From assembly GCF_001642085.1 (NCBI RefSeq), contig NZ_CP014699.1, positions 1,302,001-1,366,000 on the forward strand: DNA of 64,000 nucleotides, given 5' to 3'. The position numbers and the translations under genes were made by a program. Below, one piece after another: positions 12,012 through 24,963 of the stretch (within the stretch, counting starts at the first letter, position 1; each line of letters begins with the position of its first letter). Under the pieces are notes generated by a model, which was not told where the DNA came from, ran no database searches, and saw only the letters and a list, made by a program, of their open reading frames with translations. The stretch comes from Streptococcus pantholopis. GTDB taxonomy: Bacteria > Bacillota > Bacilli > Lactobacillales > Streptococcaceae.

Positions 12012-13439
12012 TTAAAGCTCTTTGTACAAGCTTTCATAAACGAGACTGGCAGTATCCCAGGAAAAATCCTGACTCATGGCATTTCGCTGAATAGCCTGCC
12101 AATCTTCCTTGTGATTATAATACACATCGAGCGCAAAGGCAAGTGTATTGTTCAGCCAATAGCCGGAAAAATTATTAAAACCAAATCCTGTCCCGGATTT
12201 TTCCAGCGGATTGTATGGGATAACCGTATCCCGCAGTCCGCCTACTTCATGCACAAGCGGAAGTGTGCCGTAACGCATGGCCATCATCTGAGAAAGTCCG
12301 CACGGTTCAAAAGCACTCGGCATCAGGAAAAGATCACAGGCTCCGTAAATTTGCTGAGCCAGTTCCAAATCAAAGGTGATATTAGCAGATACTTTATCAG
12401 GATAGTGCAGACCAAACCATGAAAAGGCATTCTCAAAATCCGCATAACCGGTTCCCAATACAACAAGCTGCAAGTCATGCTGCAGCATCGCATTCAGCTC
12501 ATTAACAACCAGATTAAAACCTTTCTGATCGGTCAGACGCGATACGATACCAATCAGCGGCACATCATCACGAACAGGCAGTCCCACACGTTTTTGCAGA
12601 GCTTCCTTATTTTTTGCTTTTCCGGATAAATCATCAATTGAAAAATGCGCTTCTAAATAAGGATCCGTTTCCGGATTTAAAAGCTCAGTATCGATACCAT
12701 TGACAATGCCAGATAATTTCCCGGCTTCCATCCGCATAATCTGATCAAGCCCCTTCCCAAATTCAGGGGTTTGAATTTCTTCAGCATAAGACGGTGAAAC
12801 AGTAGTTACACGGTCAGCATAGAGAACGCCTGCTTTCATCCAGTTCAGGGCATCGTTCCAGCGCAGCGTCCCATCAGCATAGCGCTCATCGCCTACGCCA
12901 AATAAATTCCCCAGCATACCGGGCTCAAACTGCCCCTGAAATTCAATATTATGAATCGTAAAGACTGTTTTAATGCCTTGATAGGCCTTAATCCAATGAT
13001 ACTTTTCTTTAACCAGAAAAGGAATCATAGCCGTGTGGTAGTCATGGACATGAAGGACATCCGGAATGAACTCAATTTTCTCCATCATCTCTAAAGCAGC
13101 CAGCTGAAAGAAGGCGAAGCGTTCTCCGTCATCCCAATCTCCGTAAATATGCCCGCGGAAAAAGTAATCGTGATTGTCAACAAAATAGAAGGCAACCTGA
13201 TCACGGACTATTTTTTTGACACCGACATACTGACGGCGCCAGCCCACATCGACGTAAAAATACAGAACATCTTCAATTTCATCGCCGAATTTGGCATCAA
13301 TACTATCATAATAAGGTAAAACAACAGCTACTTCATTTCCGTTTTTCACCAGTGATTTAGGCAATGCGCCGATGACATCGCCTAAACCGCCGGTTTTAGC
13401 AAAAGGTGCGCCTTCTGCTGCTACAAACATTATCTTCAT
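12012..13439 (-). CDS. glgA: Glycogen synthase (ADP-glucose dependent)
   Basis: Extends alpha-1,4-glucan using ADP-glucose (GT5 family, GT-B fold, cytoplasm). The 475 residues start [22 protein letters not shown], containing the KTGGL substrate-binding motif (K15). The C-terminal half shows [12 protein letters not shown] and the catalytic region [19 protein letters not shown]. Its ATG overlaps the glgD stop by 4 nt (ATGA), so translation is coupled. Confidence 0.96.
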   Translation of the reverse strand: MKIMFVAAEGAPFAKTGGLGDVIGALPKSLVKNGNEVAVVLPYYDSIDAKFGDEIEDVLYFYVDVGWRRQYVGVKKIVRDQVAFYFVDNHDYFFRGHIYGDWDDGERFAFFQLAALEMMEKIEFIPDVLHVHDYHTAMIPFLVKEKYHWIKAYQGIKTVFTIHNIEFQGQFEPGMLGNLFGVGDERYADGTLRWNDALNWMKAGVLYADRVTTVSPSYAEEIQTPEFGKGLDQIMRMEAGKLSGIVNGIDTELLNPETDPYLEAHFSIDDLSGKAKNKEALQKRVGLPVRDDVPLIGIVSRLTDQKGFNLVVNELNAMLQHDLQLVVLGTGYADFENAFSWFGLHYPDKVSANITFDLELAQQIYGACDLFLMPSAFEPCGLSQMMAMRYGTLPLVHEVGGLRDTVIPYNPLEKSGTGFGFNNFSGYWLNNTLAFALDVYYNHKEDWQAIQRNAMSQDFSWDTASLVYESLYKEL

Positions 13440-14572
13440 TGAATAATATCCTCAACAATTTCAACTGACTTAGCTATGACGACTGGTTTTTCCTGTGTTC
13501 CCCGGATAGTGACACCGTCTGCAATTTGAACATTTTTACCGACAATGGCATTCTCAATAACTGTCCCTTGACCGATTTTCACTTTAGGGAAAAGAATACT
13601 GTTGATAATTTTCGAATTTTCAGCAAGGTAGCAGTTGCGGGAAACAATAGAATGCTCAACATCTCCTTTTACAATACTGCCAGATGCAAACTGAGCATTT
13701 TTGACAACAGAATCTGCTGCATAATAAGTCGATTCTTCATTTTTAACTTTTGTATACACTCTTTGGTTCGAGTAAAGCAAAGAATAGAATTTTTGGCTGT
13801 CCAGCATATCCATATTAGCATCGAAATATGACTTAACGGAAGAAATGTTAGCAAGGTAGCCTGTGTATTCAAAAGCTAAAGCCTGCTCACTGACCGCCAA
13901 ATCTCTCAGCAAGAAACGCAGTTTTTGCGGTTTGTCTTTCTGAGCTTCTTTTTCCATTTGATCAATCAGCCAAGGCGTATCAATGATGTAAATGCCAGCT
14001 GACATTTTTTCCGTCTTGCTGCCTTCCTCAAAACCGTCGCGGCGGCCGACAACAATATCAGATTCATCAATTTCCAAAATATCATTAGCCTGAGAAATGG
14101 ATTCCCTCGGCAACTTCTTATAAACGACTGTAATATTGCGTTTATTAGCATTGTGCAGATGAATAACCTGCTGCAAATCAATATTGCAAAGGATATCGCA
14201 GGACATGTAGACGGTTTGATCAGATCCTGAACGTTTCAGATAAGTCAGTATTTGATCATAATAATCATGGTCAGCCACCGTTCCGTCCTCACTTGTATTG
14301 TAAAAACCAAGGAAATAATGGCTGAGAAGGGTATTTAGTCCCCACTCCCGGCCGCTGCGGATATGATCAAAAACCGAGCGAATATTTTGGCCGCGGAAAA
14401 TACCGTAAACACTGCGAATACCGGCATTAGCTAAATTGGACAGCTGAAAATCAATTAGGCGGTACTTACCATCAAAGGGGAGACTGGCTAACGGACGCAC
14501 AGCTGTCAGTCCTTCCATCTCTGGAAAGCCGATGGCATTTCCGAGAATTGCAGAATATTTATCAATCTTCAT
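13436..14572 (-). CDS. glgD: Glucose-1-phosphate adenylyltransferase, regulatory GlgD subunit
   Basis: Paralogue of GlgC (378 residues). In Firmicutes GlgD alone is reported to be weakly active or inactive but to form a more active ADP-glucose pyrophosphorylase with GlgC. In agreement, the N-terminal nucleotide motif is eroded: [25 protein letters not shown] stands where GlgC has GGQGTRL. The second half carries hexapeptide-like repeats of a left-handed beta helix. The start overlaps the end of glgC by 11 nt and the stop overlaps glgA by 4 nt. Confidence 0.93.
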   Translation of the reverse strand: MKIDKYSAILGNAIGFPEMEGLTAVRPLASLPFDGKYRLIDFQLSNLANAGIRSVYGIFRGQNIRSVFDHIRSGREWGLNTLLSHYFLGFYNTSEDGTVADHDYYDQILTYLKRSGSDQTVYMSCDILCNIDLQQVIHLHNANKRNITVVYKKLPRESISQANDILEIDESDIVVGRRDGFEEGSKTEKMSAGIYIIDTPWLIDQMEKEAQKDKPQKLRFLLRDLAVSEQALAFEYTGYLANISSVKSYFDANMDMLDSQKFYSLLYSNQRVYTKVKNEESTYYAADSVVKNAQFASGSIVKGDVEHSIVSRNCYLAENSKIINSILFPKVKIGQGTVIENAIVGKNVQIADGVTIRGTQEKPVVIAKSVEIVEDIIQ

Positions 14573-15701
14573 TTGGTACCCCCACTACTTCATTGTAACC
14601 AACAACTTGCACTTCCTCAGTGCCGTCAATTTCTACACCTTCACCAATAATAGCGCCCTCACCGACAATAGCCCGTGTAATTTTTGCACCTTCACTGATA
14701 ACAGCACCGCTCATGATAAAGGAGTCTTTAATTTCAGCGCCTTCTTTGACCTGAACATTTGTAGACAGGATGGAATGCTCAACTTTACCTGAAACAAAGC
14801 AGCCATCCACAACAAGTGAATCTTTGACGCTGGCTTCGTCTGTAATAAAGTTCGGCGGTGCGATCAGATTTTTGGAATAAATTTTCCAAGAGCGGTCACG
14901 GCTATGCAGTTCATTATCTTCGCCGATGTATTCCATATTAGCTTCCCAAAGCGATTCGATAGTGCCGACATCCTTCCAGTAGCCTTGGAAATTATAGGTA
15001 TACACCCGTTCACCGGATTCAAGATAAGCCGGAATAACATTTTGACCAAAATCGGACATTTCAACATTATTTTTTTCTGCATCAACCAGCATCTCGCGCA
15101 GACGCTTCCAGTCGAAAATATAAATCCCCATAGAAGCTTTGGTCGATTTAGGGTTTTTCGGTTTTTCTTCAAATTCAACAATCCGGTTATTGGAGTCAGT
15201 GTTCATAATACCAAAACGACTGGCTTCTTTAAGCGGAACATCGATAACAGCAACTGTTAGACTGGCCAAATTATCTTTATGGGTTTGCAGCATGTCGTCA
15301 TAGTCCATCTTATAAATATGGTCACCGGATAAAATCAAAACATATTCCGGATTGATGGAGTCGATATAGTCAATATTCTGATAAATCGCATGGCTGGTCC
15401 CTTGGAACCAGCGGTTTCCTTCAGTTGCCGAATAAGGCTGAAGGATTGTCGCCCCTGAGTTAATCCCATCAAGCCCCCAGCTTGAACCATTCCCGATGTG
15501 GCTGTTGAGAGCCAACGGCTGATACTGTGTAATCACACCAACATTATTAATTCCTGAATTGGCACAGTTTGACAGTGCAAAATCAATAATTCGGTAACGG
15601 CCGCCAAACTGTACTGCCGGTTTGGCAATACTTTGTGTCAATTTCCCAAGACGTGTCCCCTGTCCTCCAGCGAGAATAAGGGCTAACATTTCATTCTTCA
15701 T
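14562..15701 (-). CDS. glgC: Glucose-1-phosphate adenylyltransferase, catalytic GlgC subunit
   Basis: Makes ADP-glucose from ATP and glucose-1-phosphate, the committing step of glycogen synthesis. The 379 residues contain the pyrophosphorylase motif [15 protein letters not shown] at about 8-22, then [19 protein letters not shown], the [13 protein letters not shown] segment and a C-terminal beta-helix domain. ATG 15701 has GAAAGGA upstream; a second ATG four codons in is less likely. 189 nt separate it from glgB; that gap holds an imperfect hairpin (CCAAGG...CCTTGG near 15749-15775) but no clear promoter. Confidence 0.96.
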   Translation of the reverse strand: MKNEMLALILAGGQGTRLGKLTQSIAKPAVQFGGRYRIIDFALSNCANSGINNVGVITQYQPLALNSHIGNGSSWGLDGINSGATILQPYSATEGNRWFQGTSHAIYQNIDYIDSINPEYVLILSGDHIYKMDYDDMLQTHKDNLASLTVAVIDVPLKEASRFGIMNTDSNNRIVEFEEKPKNPKSTKASMGIYIFDWKRLREMLVDAEKNNVEMSDFGQNVIPAYLESGERVYTYNFQGYWKDVGTIESLWEANMEYIGEDNELHSRDRSWKIYSKNLIAPPNFITDEASVKDSLVVDGCFVSGKVEHSILSTNVQVKEGAEIKDSFIMSGAVISEGAKITRAIVGEGAIIGEGVEIDGTEEVQVVGYNEVVGVPNED

Positions 15702-15890
15702 TTAGTTTTCCTTTCGTAACTTGTTAAAAGCAACCGCCAATTGATTGCCAAGGCACATGTGCAGGCACCTTGGTGAATCAGCCAAAAACCTCACACAGAC
15801 TGCGCAAGGAGAGACTGCGGGCCTTTCGTACTGAACAGCCGAATAAAGGGGATAAACAGTAAAATTCAAAACAAATTTTTGATAATCCTC

Positions 15891-17783
15891 TTACTTCTTA
15901 TTCTTTAAACGGCGTTTAATTTTCCAGATACTGGCACCTAAAGCCGGGAGAGTAAAGGTCAGTGTGTTTTGATAATCTTTCCATAAACCTGACTGCGTCC
16001 GTGTCTGCGGGTTATGCTCTTTCCAGACACCGCCATGCTCTTCCATTTCGGTATTGAGAACTTCTTCGTAAATCCCCGCCAGAGGCACTCCGATTGTAAA
16101 TTCTCTGCGTTCAACCGGGGTCATATTAAAGACACAGACCAGCATATCGCCTTTATCATTTTTGCGGATAAAGCTCAAAACACTTTGAGCTGTATTATCT
16201 GCATCAATGATTTCTAACCCTTCATAGGAATCGTCCATCAGCCAAAGAGCCTTATTGTCCTTGTAAAATTGGTTCAGATAGCTGGTGAAATCCTGCATTT
16301 TCAGATTCAGGCCATCAGCTTCATCCAAGTTCCCCCATTCCAGTTGGTGATCATACTTCCACTCAAGAAACTGGCCGAACTCACTGCCCATAAAGAGCAG
16401 CTTTTTGCCCGGATGGCAAATTTGATAGGTATAAAGATTGCGCAAACCGGCAAACTGGTTGTAGCGGTCTCCCCACATTTTATGCATCATGCTCTTTTTG
16501 CCGTGAACCACTTCGTCATGAGAGAAAGGCAGAATGAAATTTTCATCAAAAGCATACATAAAGCTGAAGGTGACCAAATTAAAATCATACTGGCGATAGA
16601 CAGGATCTTCCTCATAAAATTTAAGGATATCATTCATCCAGCCCATATTCCACTTGTAATCAAAGCCCAAGCCGTCCTGATCAATCGATCTGGTAATAGG
16701 TGTTGAAGCTGTAGATTCTTCAGCAACCATCATCACATCCGGATGGCGGTACTTAATAATGCCGTTTAGTCTGCGCAGAAAATTATAACCCTCGATATTG
16801 CGGTTGCCGCCAAACTGATTTGGAGACCATGGACCATCATCATAGTCCCGATAAAGCATGTTGCTGACCGCGTCCACTCGAATGCCGTCAATATGGTACT
16901 GCTCAATCCAAAACAGGGCACTGGAAATCAAGAAAGACTGAACTTGAGTTTTTCCTAAATCAAAATTAAGAGCTCCCCAGCGGTAATTATGAGCGCGGTG
17001 GTGATCCTGATACTCATAAGTAGGCGTTCCGTCAAAATAGGCAAGTGCATCATCATTTTGTGTAAAATGCCCCGGTACCCAGTCGACAATAACCCCAATA
17101 TTGTTTAAGTGACAGGCTTCAACAAAATCCTGAAACTCCTCAGGAGTGCCGTAGCTATGTTCGAAGGCAAAGTAACCCATCAGCTGATAGCCCCAGCTCA
17201 TGCCGAGCGGATGGGCCATAATCGGCATGAACTCCACATGTGTGTAGTTCATTTTCACCAGATAGGGAATCAACTCATCTTTAAGCTGAGCAAAAGTGTA
17301 AGGCTGACCTGAATCAGTCCGCTTCCAAGAGCCTGCATGAACCTCGTAAATATTGACTGGACGCTGTTTGAAACCAAAACGTTTGCGGCGGCCCATCCAC
17401 AGAGAATCTTTCCACTTCTTCTCTGCAATAGTTTTAACATAGGCCCCAGTACCCGGCCTGTCTTCTAAATAAAGAGCAACAGGATCCATCTTTTCAACAA
17501 CCTGTCCCCCCTGTCTTTTGACAAGGTACTTATAGAGCTGACCTTCTTTTGGAAGACTGGTAAAGACTTCCCAGACCCCTGCCTCATTTTTTGTCATTTT
17601 GACAGGAGCGTCCTTCCAGGAACTAAAGTCTCCTATGACATGCACCTCTTCGGCATTGGGAGCCCAAACACGAAAAATATAGCCTTCTTGACCGTCCTGC
17701 ACTTCTTTGTGAAGGCCAAAATAGTGCTGAATGTGAAAATTCTCTCCGGTTCCAAAGGTGTAAAGCGCTTCTTTTGTGTCCAT
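15891..17783 (-). CDS. glgB: 1,4-alpha-glucan branching enzyme
   Basis: Introduces alpha-1,6 branches into glycogen (GH13 family). The 630 residues comprise an N-terminal CBM48 domain ([20 protein letters not shown]), the TIM barrel with [16 protein letters not shown] (nucleophile Asp), MMVAEEST (acid Glu) and [13 protein letters not shown], and a C-terminal beta domain. ATG 17783 is chosen because AAGGATGG precedes it and [16 protein letters not shown] fits the family; the frame stays open 22 codons further up without support. It lies just beyond the pulA terminator, so it either has its own weak promoter or depends on read-through. Confidence 0.95.
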   Translation of the reverse strand: MDTKEALYTFGTGENFHIQHYFGLHKEVQDGQEGYIFRVWAPNAEEVHVIGDFSSWKDAPVKMTKNEAGVWEVFTSLPKEGQLYKYLVKRQGGQVVEKMDPVALYLEDRPGTGAYVKTIAEKKWKDSLWMGRRKRFGFKQRPVNIYEVHAGSWKRTDSGQPYTFAQLKDELIPYLVKMNYTHVEFMPIMAHPLGMSWGYQLMGYFAFEHSYGTPEEFQDFVEACHLNNIGVIVDWVPGHFTQNDDALAYFDGTPTYEYQDHHRAHNYRWGALNFDLGKTQVQSFLISSALFWIEQYHIDGIRVDAVSNMLYRDYDDGPWSPNQFGGNRNIEGYNFLRRLNGIIKYRHPDVMMVAEESTASTPITRSIDQDGLGFDYKWNMGWMNDILKFYEEDPVYRQYDFNLVTFSFMYAFDENFILPFSHDEVVHGKKSMMHKMWGDRYNQFAGLRNLYTYQICHPGKKLLFMGSEFGQFLEWKYDHQLEWGNLDEADGLNLKMQDFTSYLNQFYKDNKALWLMDDSYEGLEIIDADNTAQSVLSFIRKNDKGDMLVCVFNMTPVERREFTIGVPLAGIYEEVLNTEMEEHGGVWKEHNPQTRTQSGLWKDYQNTLTFTLPALGASIWKIKRRLKNKK

Positions 17784-17850
17784 AGCACCATCCTTTCCAT
17801 CTTTTTTCTGAAACACTGACAAAATAATAATCCGGCCGTAAAAAAACAAA

Positions 17851-17877
17851 AATAACCTGAGAAAATCTCAGGTTATT
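17851..17877 (-). terminator. Intrinsic terminator overlapping the pulA stop codon
   Basis: A perfect 12-bp stem (17851-17862 with 17866-17877), 3-nt loop, then a T-rich run on the minus strand. The pulA TAA is inside the stem. It separates pulA from glgB. Confidence 0.85.
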
Positions 17878-20173
17878 TCGTAATATCAAGGACCATCGCT
17901 GTCAAATTTTCAATGTCTAATTCATTTCGTTGATAGCTTTTATTTGTCTCTATCATTATATCATTCACATGAAGGTTTTGCAAGCGTTTTCCGGATAGAG
18001 AGAAAATCACTTTCAGAGTTGTCAAATCATCGATTTCAAAACTGATAAAACCGCTCCCGCTGTTTGCCTCAGTCACATAAACATGGCTGCGGATTTCCTC
18101 AAAGCTTTCGTAAGAAAAGAAACGTGTCTTAGTTTTTAAGGCAATGACTCTTTTTACAAAATCAACAGTTGGCTTATGGTAGGTTACATAACGCCAATTC
18201 ACTTGGTTTACCTGATCGGGAGCATTATAAGAATTCATGGCCCTTTCCTTATCAGACCAGGTCAATTCGCCGTCTTTTCCGGTTGGGTAGAGTTTGGTCC
18301 GCAAAAACTCCTGCCCGATCTGCATAAAAGCCATCCCTTGAGTCAGCAGCCCCATTGCTGTCGCCAATTCAACACGCTTGATATGAGTTATTTTATCGTC
18401 CTCAGGGTGCAATTCCAAAAGCAGATCATTAAGATTATAATTATCGTGGGCTTCAACATAATTCAATACTTGGCTGGGGGTAATATAGCCGACAATTTCA
18501 TCACTCCCCAAAATCGCCTTAGCTACCTTATCTTCCTCAGGTGCACCGGATATAAAGCCTTTTTCAAAGGAACCGTAAACTTCTGCACCCTTGATAGCAT
18601 TGCGCCCGTCATCATTGAAAAAGCCGATACGGGGCAGCTGATAGGCATTTTCTTTTTTGGCTTTCTGCTCCGGCTGCAGTCCTGTCCCCATATCCCAGCC
18701 TTCGCCATACATCAGGATTCGGCGGTCAATTTTATCCAGTTCTGCCCGAATGAGGTTCATTGTATCAATATCGTGAATGCCCATCAAATCAAAACGAAAG
18801 CCGTCAATATTGTATTCTTTGGTCCAATACAAGATGGAATCCACCATATATTTACGAAACATTTCCTTTTCACTAGCCGTTTCATTACCGACGCCGGTTC
18901 CGTTCTGAAAGGATCCATCTGCATTCATTCGGTAGAAATAATCCGGGACAGACAGCTGAAAAGCAGAATCCTGTGAAGAGTAGGTGTGGTTGTATACCAC
19001 ATCCATAATGACATTGATTCCGGCATCATGGTAGGCCTGAATCAGCTCTTTCAGCTCTAAAATACGTGTAGCCGGCTCCTGCGGGTTGCTGGTAAAACTG
19101 GCTTCGGGAACATTGTAATTTTCTGGATCATAGCCCCAGTTGTAGGCGTAATTTCCCTTATCATCAAAGGTCTGATGATGGTCAAAAACCGGCTGCAGCT
19201 GAATATGCGTGACACCAAGCTCTTTAACATAGTCAAAACAGGTTTTGTCGCCAAACTGATTCTTTGTTCCCTGCTCGAATACTCCCTTAAACTTGCCGCG
19301 GTTCTCCGAACGAACTCCCGATGTTTCAGAAACGGAAAAATCACGGACATGCATCTCGTAAATAACAGCCTGATTAGGATTGTCCAGACGCCAGGTCGCT
19401 TCCTGTCCCTGTTTGACTGAAAAGCCCTCCGGCTGCAAATACTCAGGTGCAATAACAATAGAACGCCTGCCATCTGCGGTTGTCGCCAAAGAATAGGGAT
19501 CTCTTGTATCATTGAAGGTTCGGCGGCGGTAATATACCCGATAGCGGTAAGCGCAGTAGTTTAAATCGCCTGAAACCGTGACAAACCAAACACCCTGCGT
19601 GTTTTTCCGGTGATCTTCCGGGCAGCTTCTGTCCCCGCGTTCCATAGCAATAACTTCAGCAACACTGGCCTTTTCATCTGTTGAACTGTAGAGAATCAGC
19701 TCTACATGCTCAGCTGTTGGCGCCCATAAGCGAAAGGCGGTCTCCTGCTCTTGATACTGAAAGCCCAGCCAGCCGCTGAAGCCCCATTTTAAATCAAAGG
19801 CCCGACTGTTTACCGCCATATCAAAAGCACGCGGCTGACGGCGGCGGTAAGCGTGGCTGGCCACTGCGGCCTGTCTGGAATAATAAAGCGTATCATCTCC
19901 GTCCACAATCCATACTTCTGTTTTAGGGACACCGCTGTTGCGATTAATACGAAAATCTGCTGTCTTATAAGACCAGTGTGGGCTTTTAACACTAACATAG
20001 ACATGGCTGAGAAAATAGGGAGCCGAGTATTTCAAATGAGCAACAGCACCAAAACTGTCAAAACGTGAAAAATACGCATCTTCTCCCCATTGTCCATCCC
20101 GCCACTTCCATAGACTCAGCTCAAAATAATTTCCGCGTTGGCTGTGATAATGCACAATGACAGTATTATTCAT
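17873..20173 (-). CDS. pulA: Type I pullulanase (debranching enzyme)
   Basis: Hydrolyses alpha-1,6 bonds in branched glucans (GH13_14). No signal peptide or LPXTG anchor is present, so it should act inside the cell on glycogen or maltodextrins. Visible: an N-terminal carbohydrate-binding region, CBM48-like FRLWAPTAEHVEL, the type I signature YNWGYDPENYNVPE, nucleophile region GFRFDLMGIHD, acid MYGEGWDMG and NYVEAHDNYN. The open frame begins at a TTG two codons upstream, but ATG 20173 is preferred because GAGGAG lies 9 nt before it. It begins 6 nt after the lipid kinase stop, pointing to one operon with ligA and that kinase. Confidence 0.95.
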   Translation of the reverse strand: MNNTVIVHYHSQRGNYFELSLWKWRDGQWGEDAYFSRFDSFGAVAHLKYSAPYFLSHVYVSVKSPHWSYKTADFRINRNSGVPKTEVWIVDGDDTLYYSRQAAVASHAYRRRQPRAFDMAVNSRAFDLKWGFSGWLGFQYQEQETAFRLWAPTAEHVELILYSSTDEKASVAEVIAMERGDRSCPEDHRKNTQGVWFVTVSGDLNYCAYRYRVYYRRRTFNDTRDPYSLATTADGRRSIVIAPEYLQPEGFSVKQGQEATWRLDNPNQAVIYEMHVRDFSVSETSGVRSENRGKFKGVFEQGTKNQFGDKTCFDYVKELGVTHIQLQPVFDHHQTFDDKGNYAYNWGYDPENYNVPEASFTSNPQEPATRILELKELIQAYHDAGINVIMDVVYNHTYSSQDSAFQLSVPDYFYRMNADGSFQNGTGVGNETASEKEMFRKYMVDSILYWTKEYNIDGFRFDLMGIHDIDTMNLIRAELDKIDRRILMYGEGWDMGTGLQPEQKAKKENAYQLPRIGFFNDDGRNAIKGAEVYGSFEKGFISGAPEEDKVAKAILGSDEIVGYITPSQVLNYVEAHDNYNLNDLLLELHPEDDKITHIKRVELATAMGLLTQGMAFMQIGQEFLRTKLYPTGKDGELTWSDKERAMNSYNAPDQVNQVNWRYVTYHKPTVDFVKRVIALKTKTRFFSYESFEEIRSHVYVTEANSGSGFISFEIDDLTTLKVIFSLSGKRLQNLHVNDIMIETNKSYQRNELDIENLTAMVLDITK

Positions 20174-20179
20174 TTCCAA

Positions 20180-21202
20180 TTACTCCTCTGCCTTCTTTTT
20201 TAAATCTTCTACTTCGTGTCTGAATTTTTGAGCAATGGCTTCCAGAGCCAATTTTTCTTGATCTAAAACAAGAGCATCGTCAGCAATTTCATCGGTATCT
20301 GCATAAAAAGTGATATGATTATTCAGATTTTGCAAAGCAATGGGGGCATCACCACCATATTCTCCGTCTAAATTAATCATCATACGTTTGTCAGATAAAG
20401 GCTGAATTTCCAGATAACTTGTCTTCATATAGTCCACACGCTTATCATAAATATGTTTGCCGCCATCTAGGATTTTGCGGATCAGCTGCAGTATTTCAAT
20501 CAGATTAGCTGTTTTAACTAAAATCAGGGTGAAATTCCCGTCATCCAGCTTGGCATCTGGGGCAATTGTTTCAAAACCGCCGACCGAATTGGTCAAAGCG
20601 ACAAAAATCATGGACACATCGCCTTCAAACACGCCTTTATCATGGGTAATACGGACTGGGACTGTCCGAACGCCCGGCAGCAGCTCCACCCCCTTTGCCA
20701 AATAAGCCAGATAGCCAAAGGTCGTTTTTAACTGACTGGGAACACTGTAAGTCAATTCCGTAAATGAACCAGCAGCGGCAATATTGATAAAATAAGAGCT
20801 GTCATAAGCCTTGCCGATATCCATCTGAATCGTCTGATTTTTGCCAATAAGCTGAGCTGCCTTTATGGGATTGCCGCGCGGTATCTTCAAAGCACGCGCA
20901 AAATCGTTGGTTGTCCCAGTCGGAATAACGGCCATTTGCGGGCGCTTCTCCAGAGGAGCAATCCCGTTAACAACCTCATTGATTGTCCCGTCACCGCCGG
21001 CAGCAACAATAAGATCAAATCCTGCTTCTGCTGCCCGCCTAGCTTCTTTTTTAGCTGAGTCTTTGCCGGGGGTCGTCTGAAAGGCCGAAGCCTCGTAGCC
21101 AAAACCTTCTAAAATATGCAAGACTTCGACAACGTTTTTTTTCATAATTTCCTGACCGGATGTTGGGTTGTAAATCAGCCGAGCCTTTTTTTGTTTCGTC
21201 AT
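20180..21202 (-). CDS. Diacylglycerol/lipid kinase family protein (DgkB-like)
   Basis: 340-residue soluble kinase of the DAGK catalytic family. Family members phosphorylate diacylglycerol and feed it back into phospholipid synthesis during lipoteichoic acid turnover. Seen are the nucleotide motif GGDGTINEVVNG at 69-80, PTGTTNDFAR at 94-103, and a late LDGEYGGDAPI segment. The C-terminus is longer and more charged than in the roughly 300-residue Bacillus homologue. It sits 13 nt after ligA and 6 nt before pulA. The exact lipid substrate cannot be told from sequence. Confidence 0.88.
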   Translation of the reverse strand: MTKQKKARLIYNPTSGQEIMKKNVVEVLHILEGFGYEASAFQTTPGKDSAKKEARRAAEAGFDLIVAAGGDGTINEVVNGIAPLEKRPQMAVIPTGTTNDFARALKIPRGNPIKAAQLIGKNQTIQMDIGKAYDSSYFINIAAAGSFTELTYSVPSQLKTTFGYLAYLAKGVELLPGVRTVPVRITHDKGVFEGDVSMIFVALTNSVGGFETIAPDAKLDDGNFTLILVKTANLIEILQLIRKILDGGKHIYDKRVDYMKTSYLEIQPLSDKRMMINLDGEYGGDAPIALQNLNNHITFYADTDEIADDALVLDQEKLALEAIAQKFRHEVEDLKKKAEE

Positions 21203-21215
21203 TTTTATTCCTCGC

Positions 21216-23186
<1,971 letters not shown>

Positions 23187-23224
23187 CCATAATTAACTTC
23201 GAAGGAAACAGGGAAAACTCATTT

Positions 23225-24025
23225 TTATATTTTTTCCATGTAAGAAAGCACTGAACCTTTGCTATGATCGGCAATAACTTGGTCAGCCAGCTCCTTGATT
23301 TCTTTTCTGGCATTTTGAGGAGCAACTGCAAGACCGGCATAATCCAGCATTTCATAGTCATTGAGATTGTCGCCGAAAGCCAGCACTTGATGAGGCTGAA
23401 TACTGAGTTTTTTGCATAATTGCTCAACGGCAGTTCCCTTATTGATATTTTTCGCAATTATATCGATTGCCCCAAAACCGGTTGTTACTGCAGCCAGCTC
23501 TGTCAGCCTTTGATTAATGCGCTTTTCACTGATATCAGTATATTCCAAAGGAAATTTTGTATCAATCTTTAAGACAGTGTCAGTGATGCCTGTAAAGTCA
23601 TCTACTCTTTTGAGGTCTCCATAGTAATAAGACATCCGGCTGAAAAAAGACCGGTCGGCCTGAGTCAGGATATAAGCGCCCTCTCGGCCTGATAAAATCA
23701 CATTTTTTGGATTAAAATGGGGAATCTGCTGCAAATCCTCTAAAGCCGTCAAATAGACTTCCCTTGGAATCGCTCCTTCAAAAACAATATCCGTTCCATG
23801 GCTGACTAAGGTTCCGTTTTCTGCAATGAAAGCCATATCATTTTGCACTTCTGCAAAAAGCGCTTTTAAATTATTTAAACTTCTGCCTGAAGCAGCTGCA
23901 AAAAGGATGCCTCTGCTTTTATAGCTTGCTATGACCCTTTTTAGCCTTTCCATACTGAACTCTCCCTGATGATCCAGAAAAGTGCCGTCCATATCCGCCG
24001 CAACTAATTTAAATGCCTCTCTCAT
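23225..24025 (-). CDS. Cof-type HAD superfamily phosphatase
   Basis: A 266-residue cytoplasmic HAD hydrolase of the Cof/HAD-IIB group, which removes phosphate from small sugar phosphates or cofactor intermediates; substrate unknown. Motif I is AADMDGTFLD (nucleophile Asp), motif II AASGRS, motif III and IV appear as the lysine region and VLAFGDNLNDYEMLDYAG. ATG 24025 is chosen because GAGGAGG lies upstream; the frame extends 24 codons further, but that part is a hydrophobic artefact without a ribosome site. It stands alone between the queT terminator and the ligA promoter. Confidence 0.88.
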   Translation of the reverse strand: MREAFKLVAADMDGTFLDHQGEFSMERLKRVIASYKSRGILFAAASGRSLNNLKALFAEVQNDMAFIAENGTLVSHGTDIVFEGAIPREVYLTALEDLQQIPHFNPKNVILSGREGAYILTQADRSFFSRMSYYYGDLKRVDDFTGITDTVLKIDTKFPLEYTDISEKRINQRLTELAAVTTGFGAIDIIAKNINKGTAVEQLCKKLSIQPHQVLAFGDNLNDYEMLDYAGLAVAPQNARKEIKELADQVIADHSKGSVLSYMEKI

Positions 24026-24103
24026 CCTTGTTTCCTCCTCTTTATTTTTATTATAAAACAAAAAAAAGAGCAGTGAAAATAAAAAGCCAAGTAGCACTTA
24101 CAC

Positions 24104-24141
24104 AAAAACTGCTGCCAACCAGCCAAAGGCACTGGCAGCAG
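24104..24141 (-). terminator. Intrinsic terminator downstream of queT
   Basis: Stem CTGCTGCCA/TGGCAGCAG (24109-24117 with 24133-24141), with TTTTT following on the minus strand. Confidence 0.8.
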
Positions 24142-24168
24142 CCCAGAACTATGCAAAAGACGGTATAT

Positions 24169-24191
24169 AAAAAGCGGAGCAAGCCGTCCGC
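24169..24191 (-). terminator. Second, weaker terminator after queT
   Basis: GCGGA/TCCGC stem (24174-24178 with 24187-24191) followed by TTTTT on the minus strand, lying nearer the queT stop than the stronger hairpin at 24104-24141. Confidence 0.6.
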
Positions 24192-24246
24192 CTCTTTCAA
24201 TTATTTACAAAGAAATTGTTTTTTATTTAATCAATCTTTTTCTGGT

Positions 24247-24753
24247 CTACTGGCTCAAATCGAAACGCTGTCCAATTTTATCCATAATAACAGCTCCCAC
24301 CAAGAGCGACATCAGCTCACCGACAGCTGTGGTAACCCAAGTCAGCCAAAACGGAGCTCCTAACAGGGCTAATTCAGCAGCTATAGTAACCATTGAAGCA
24401 GCAAAAAAGAAAGAAAAATAGAAAAAAGCTTTATTAAACAATCCCCCAAAAAGATAGTCTTTTTTGTAGCGAGAAAAAAGCAGGACACCTAGAGTCACAA
24501 AAATAAGAGTTGAACCGCCGCCCACTGCAACGTCAATAAGTTCAAAACTGTACAGATTAGCAAGCATACAGCCCAAAGTCACAGCAATAATATACTTAGG
24601 ATGATAAAAAGCAAGAAAATTCAGCATTTCCGATACACGAAACTGATACATGCCGTAAGAAATCGCATTGAGGGGCGGAGTAACAGTTAAAACAACATAG
24701 GCAGCTGCAATAAGAGCAATATGGGCATAGTCACGGACAGATAATTTTTCCAT
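24247..24753 (-). CDS. queT: QueT-family transporter, substrate-binding component for queuosine precursors
   Basis: 168-residue integral membrane protein with about five to six helices, starting MEKLSVRDYAHIALIAAAY. It matches the QueT family (COG4708), S components of energy-coupling-factor transporters that import a queuine or preQ1-type precursor; the ECF ATPases are encoded elsewhere. Assignment is strongly supported by the preQ1-II riboswitch directly upstream, whose known partner gene is this family. Start ATG 24753 has AAGGAG (24760-24765) upstream, and that ribosome site is part of the riboswitch pseudoknot, so binding of preQ1 should block translation. Confidence 0.92.
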   Translation of the reverse strand: MEKLSVRDYAHIALIAAAYVVLTVTPPLNAISYGMYQFRVSEMLNFLAFYHPKYIIAVTLGCMLANLYSFELIDVAVGGGSTLIFVTLGVLLFSRYKKDYLFGGLFNKAFFYFSFFFAASMVTIAAELALLGAPFWLTWVTTAVGELMSLLVGAVIMDKIGQRFDLSQ

Positions 24754-24758
24754 TTAAT

Positions 24759-24942
24759 TCTCCTTTAGCGTCAAAATAAAAGAGCCTTGGTATTCTGTCA
24801 GACAAGCCTGTTCAGAAATCACCGTTTTGACTGTCATAGAAGACTAGCCAGCAAAAACAATGAAGTCGGCACTGTCTAAATAGAATGCCACCACTTTATT
24901 TCACGCTTCTAATATGCTTGGTGAAAGAAGCTAAGCACCAAG
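24759..24942 (-). promoter_or_regulatory. preQ1-II riboswitch with a very long P4
   Basis: The minus strand from 24942 reads CTTGGTGCTTAGCTTCTTTC and then CACCAAGCATAT, as in the pneumococcal preQ1-II aptamer (from memory). P2 is CTTGGTG (24936-24942) with CACCAAG (24917-24923). P4 is usually a short hairpin. Here its base is AGCGT (24903-24907) with ACGCT (24767-24771), with 131 nt between; these fold into an imperfect hairpin (the GGCATTCT...AGACA strand against GTCT...AGAATACC). TAAAGGAG with the ribosome site follows at once, as needed for the P3 pseudoknot. Confidence 0.88.
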
Positions 24943-24963
24943 GGTTGCATAAACAACTTGCTT

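Noticed and set aside
18176..18976. 266-codon plus-strand frame inside pulA
   Set aside because: Shadow of pulA, no ribosome site.
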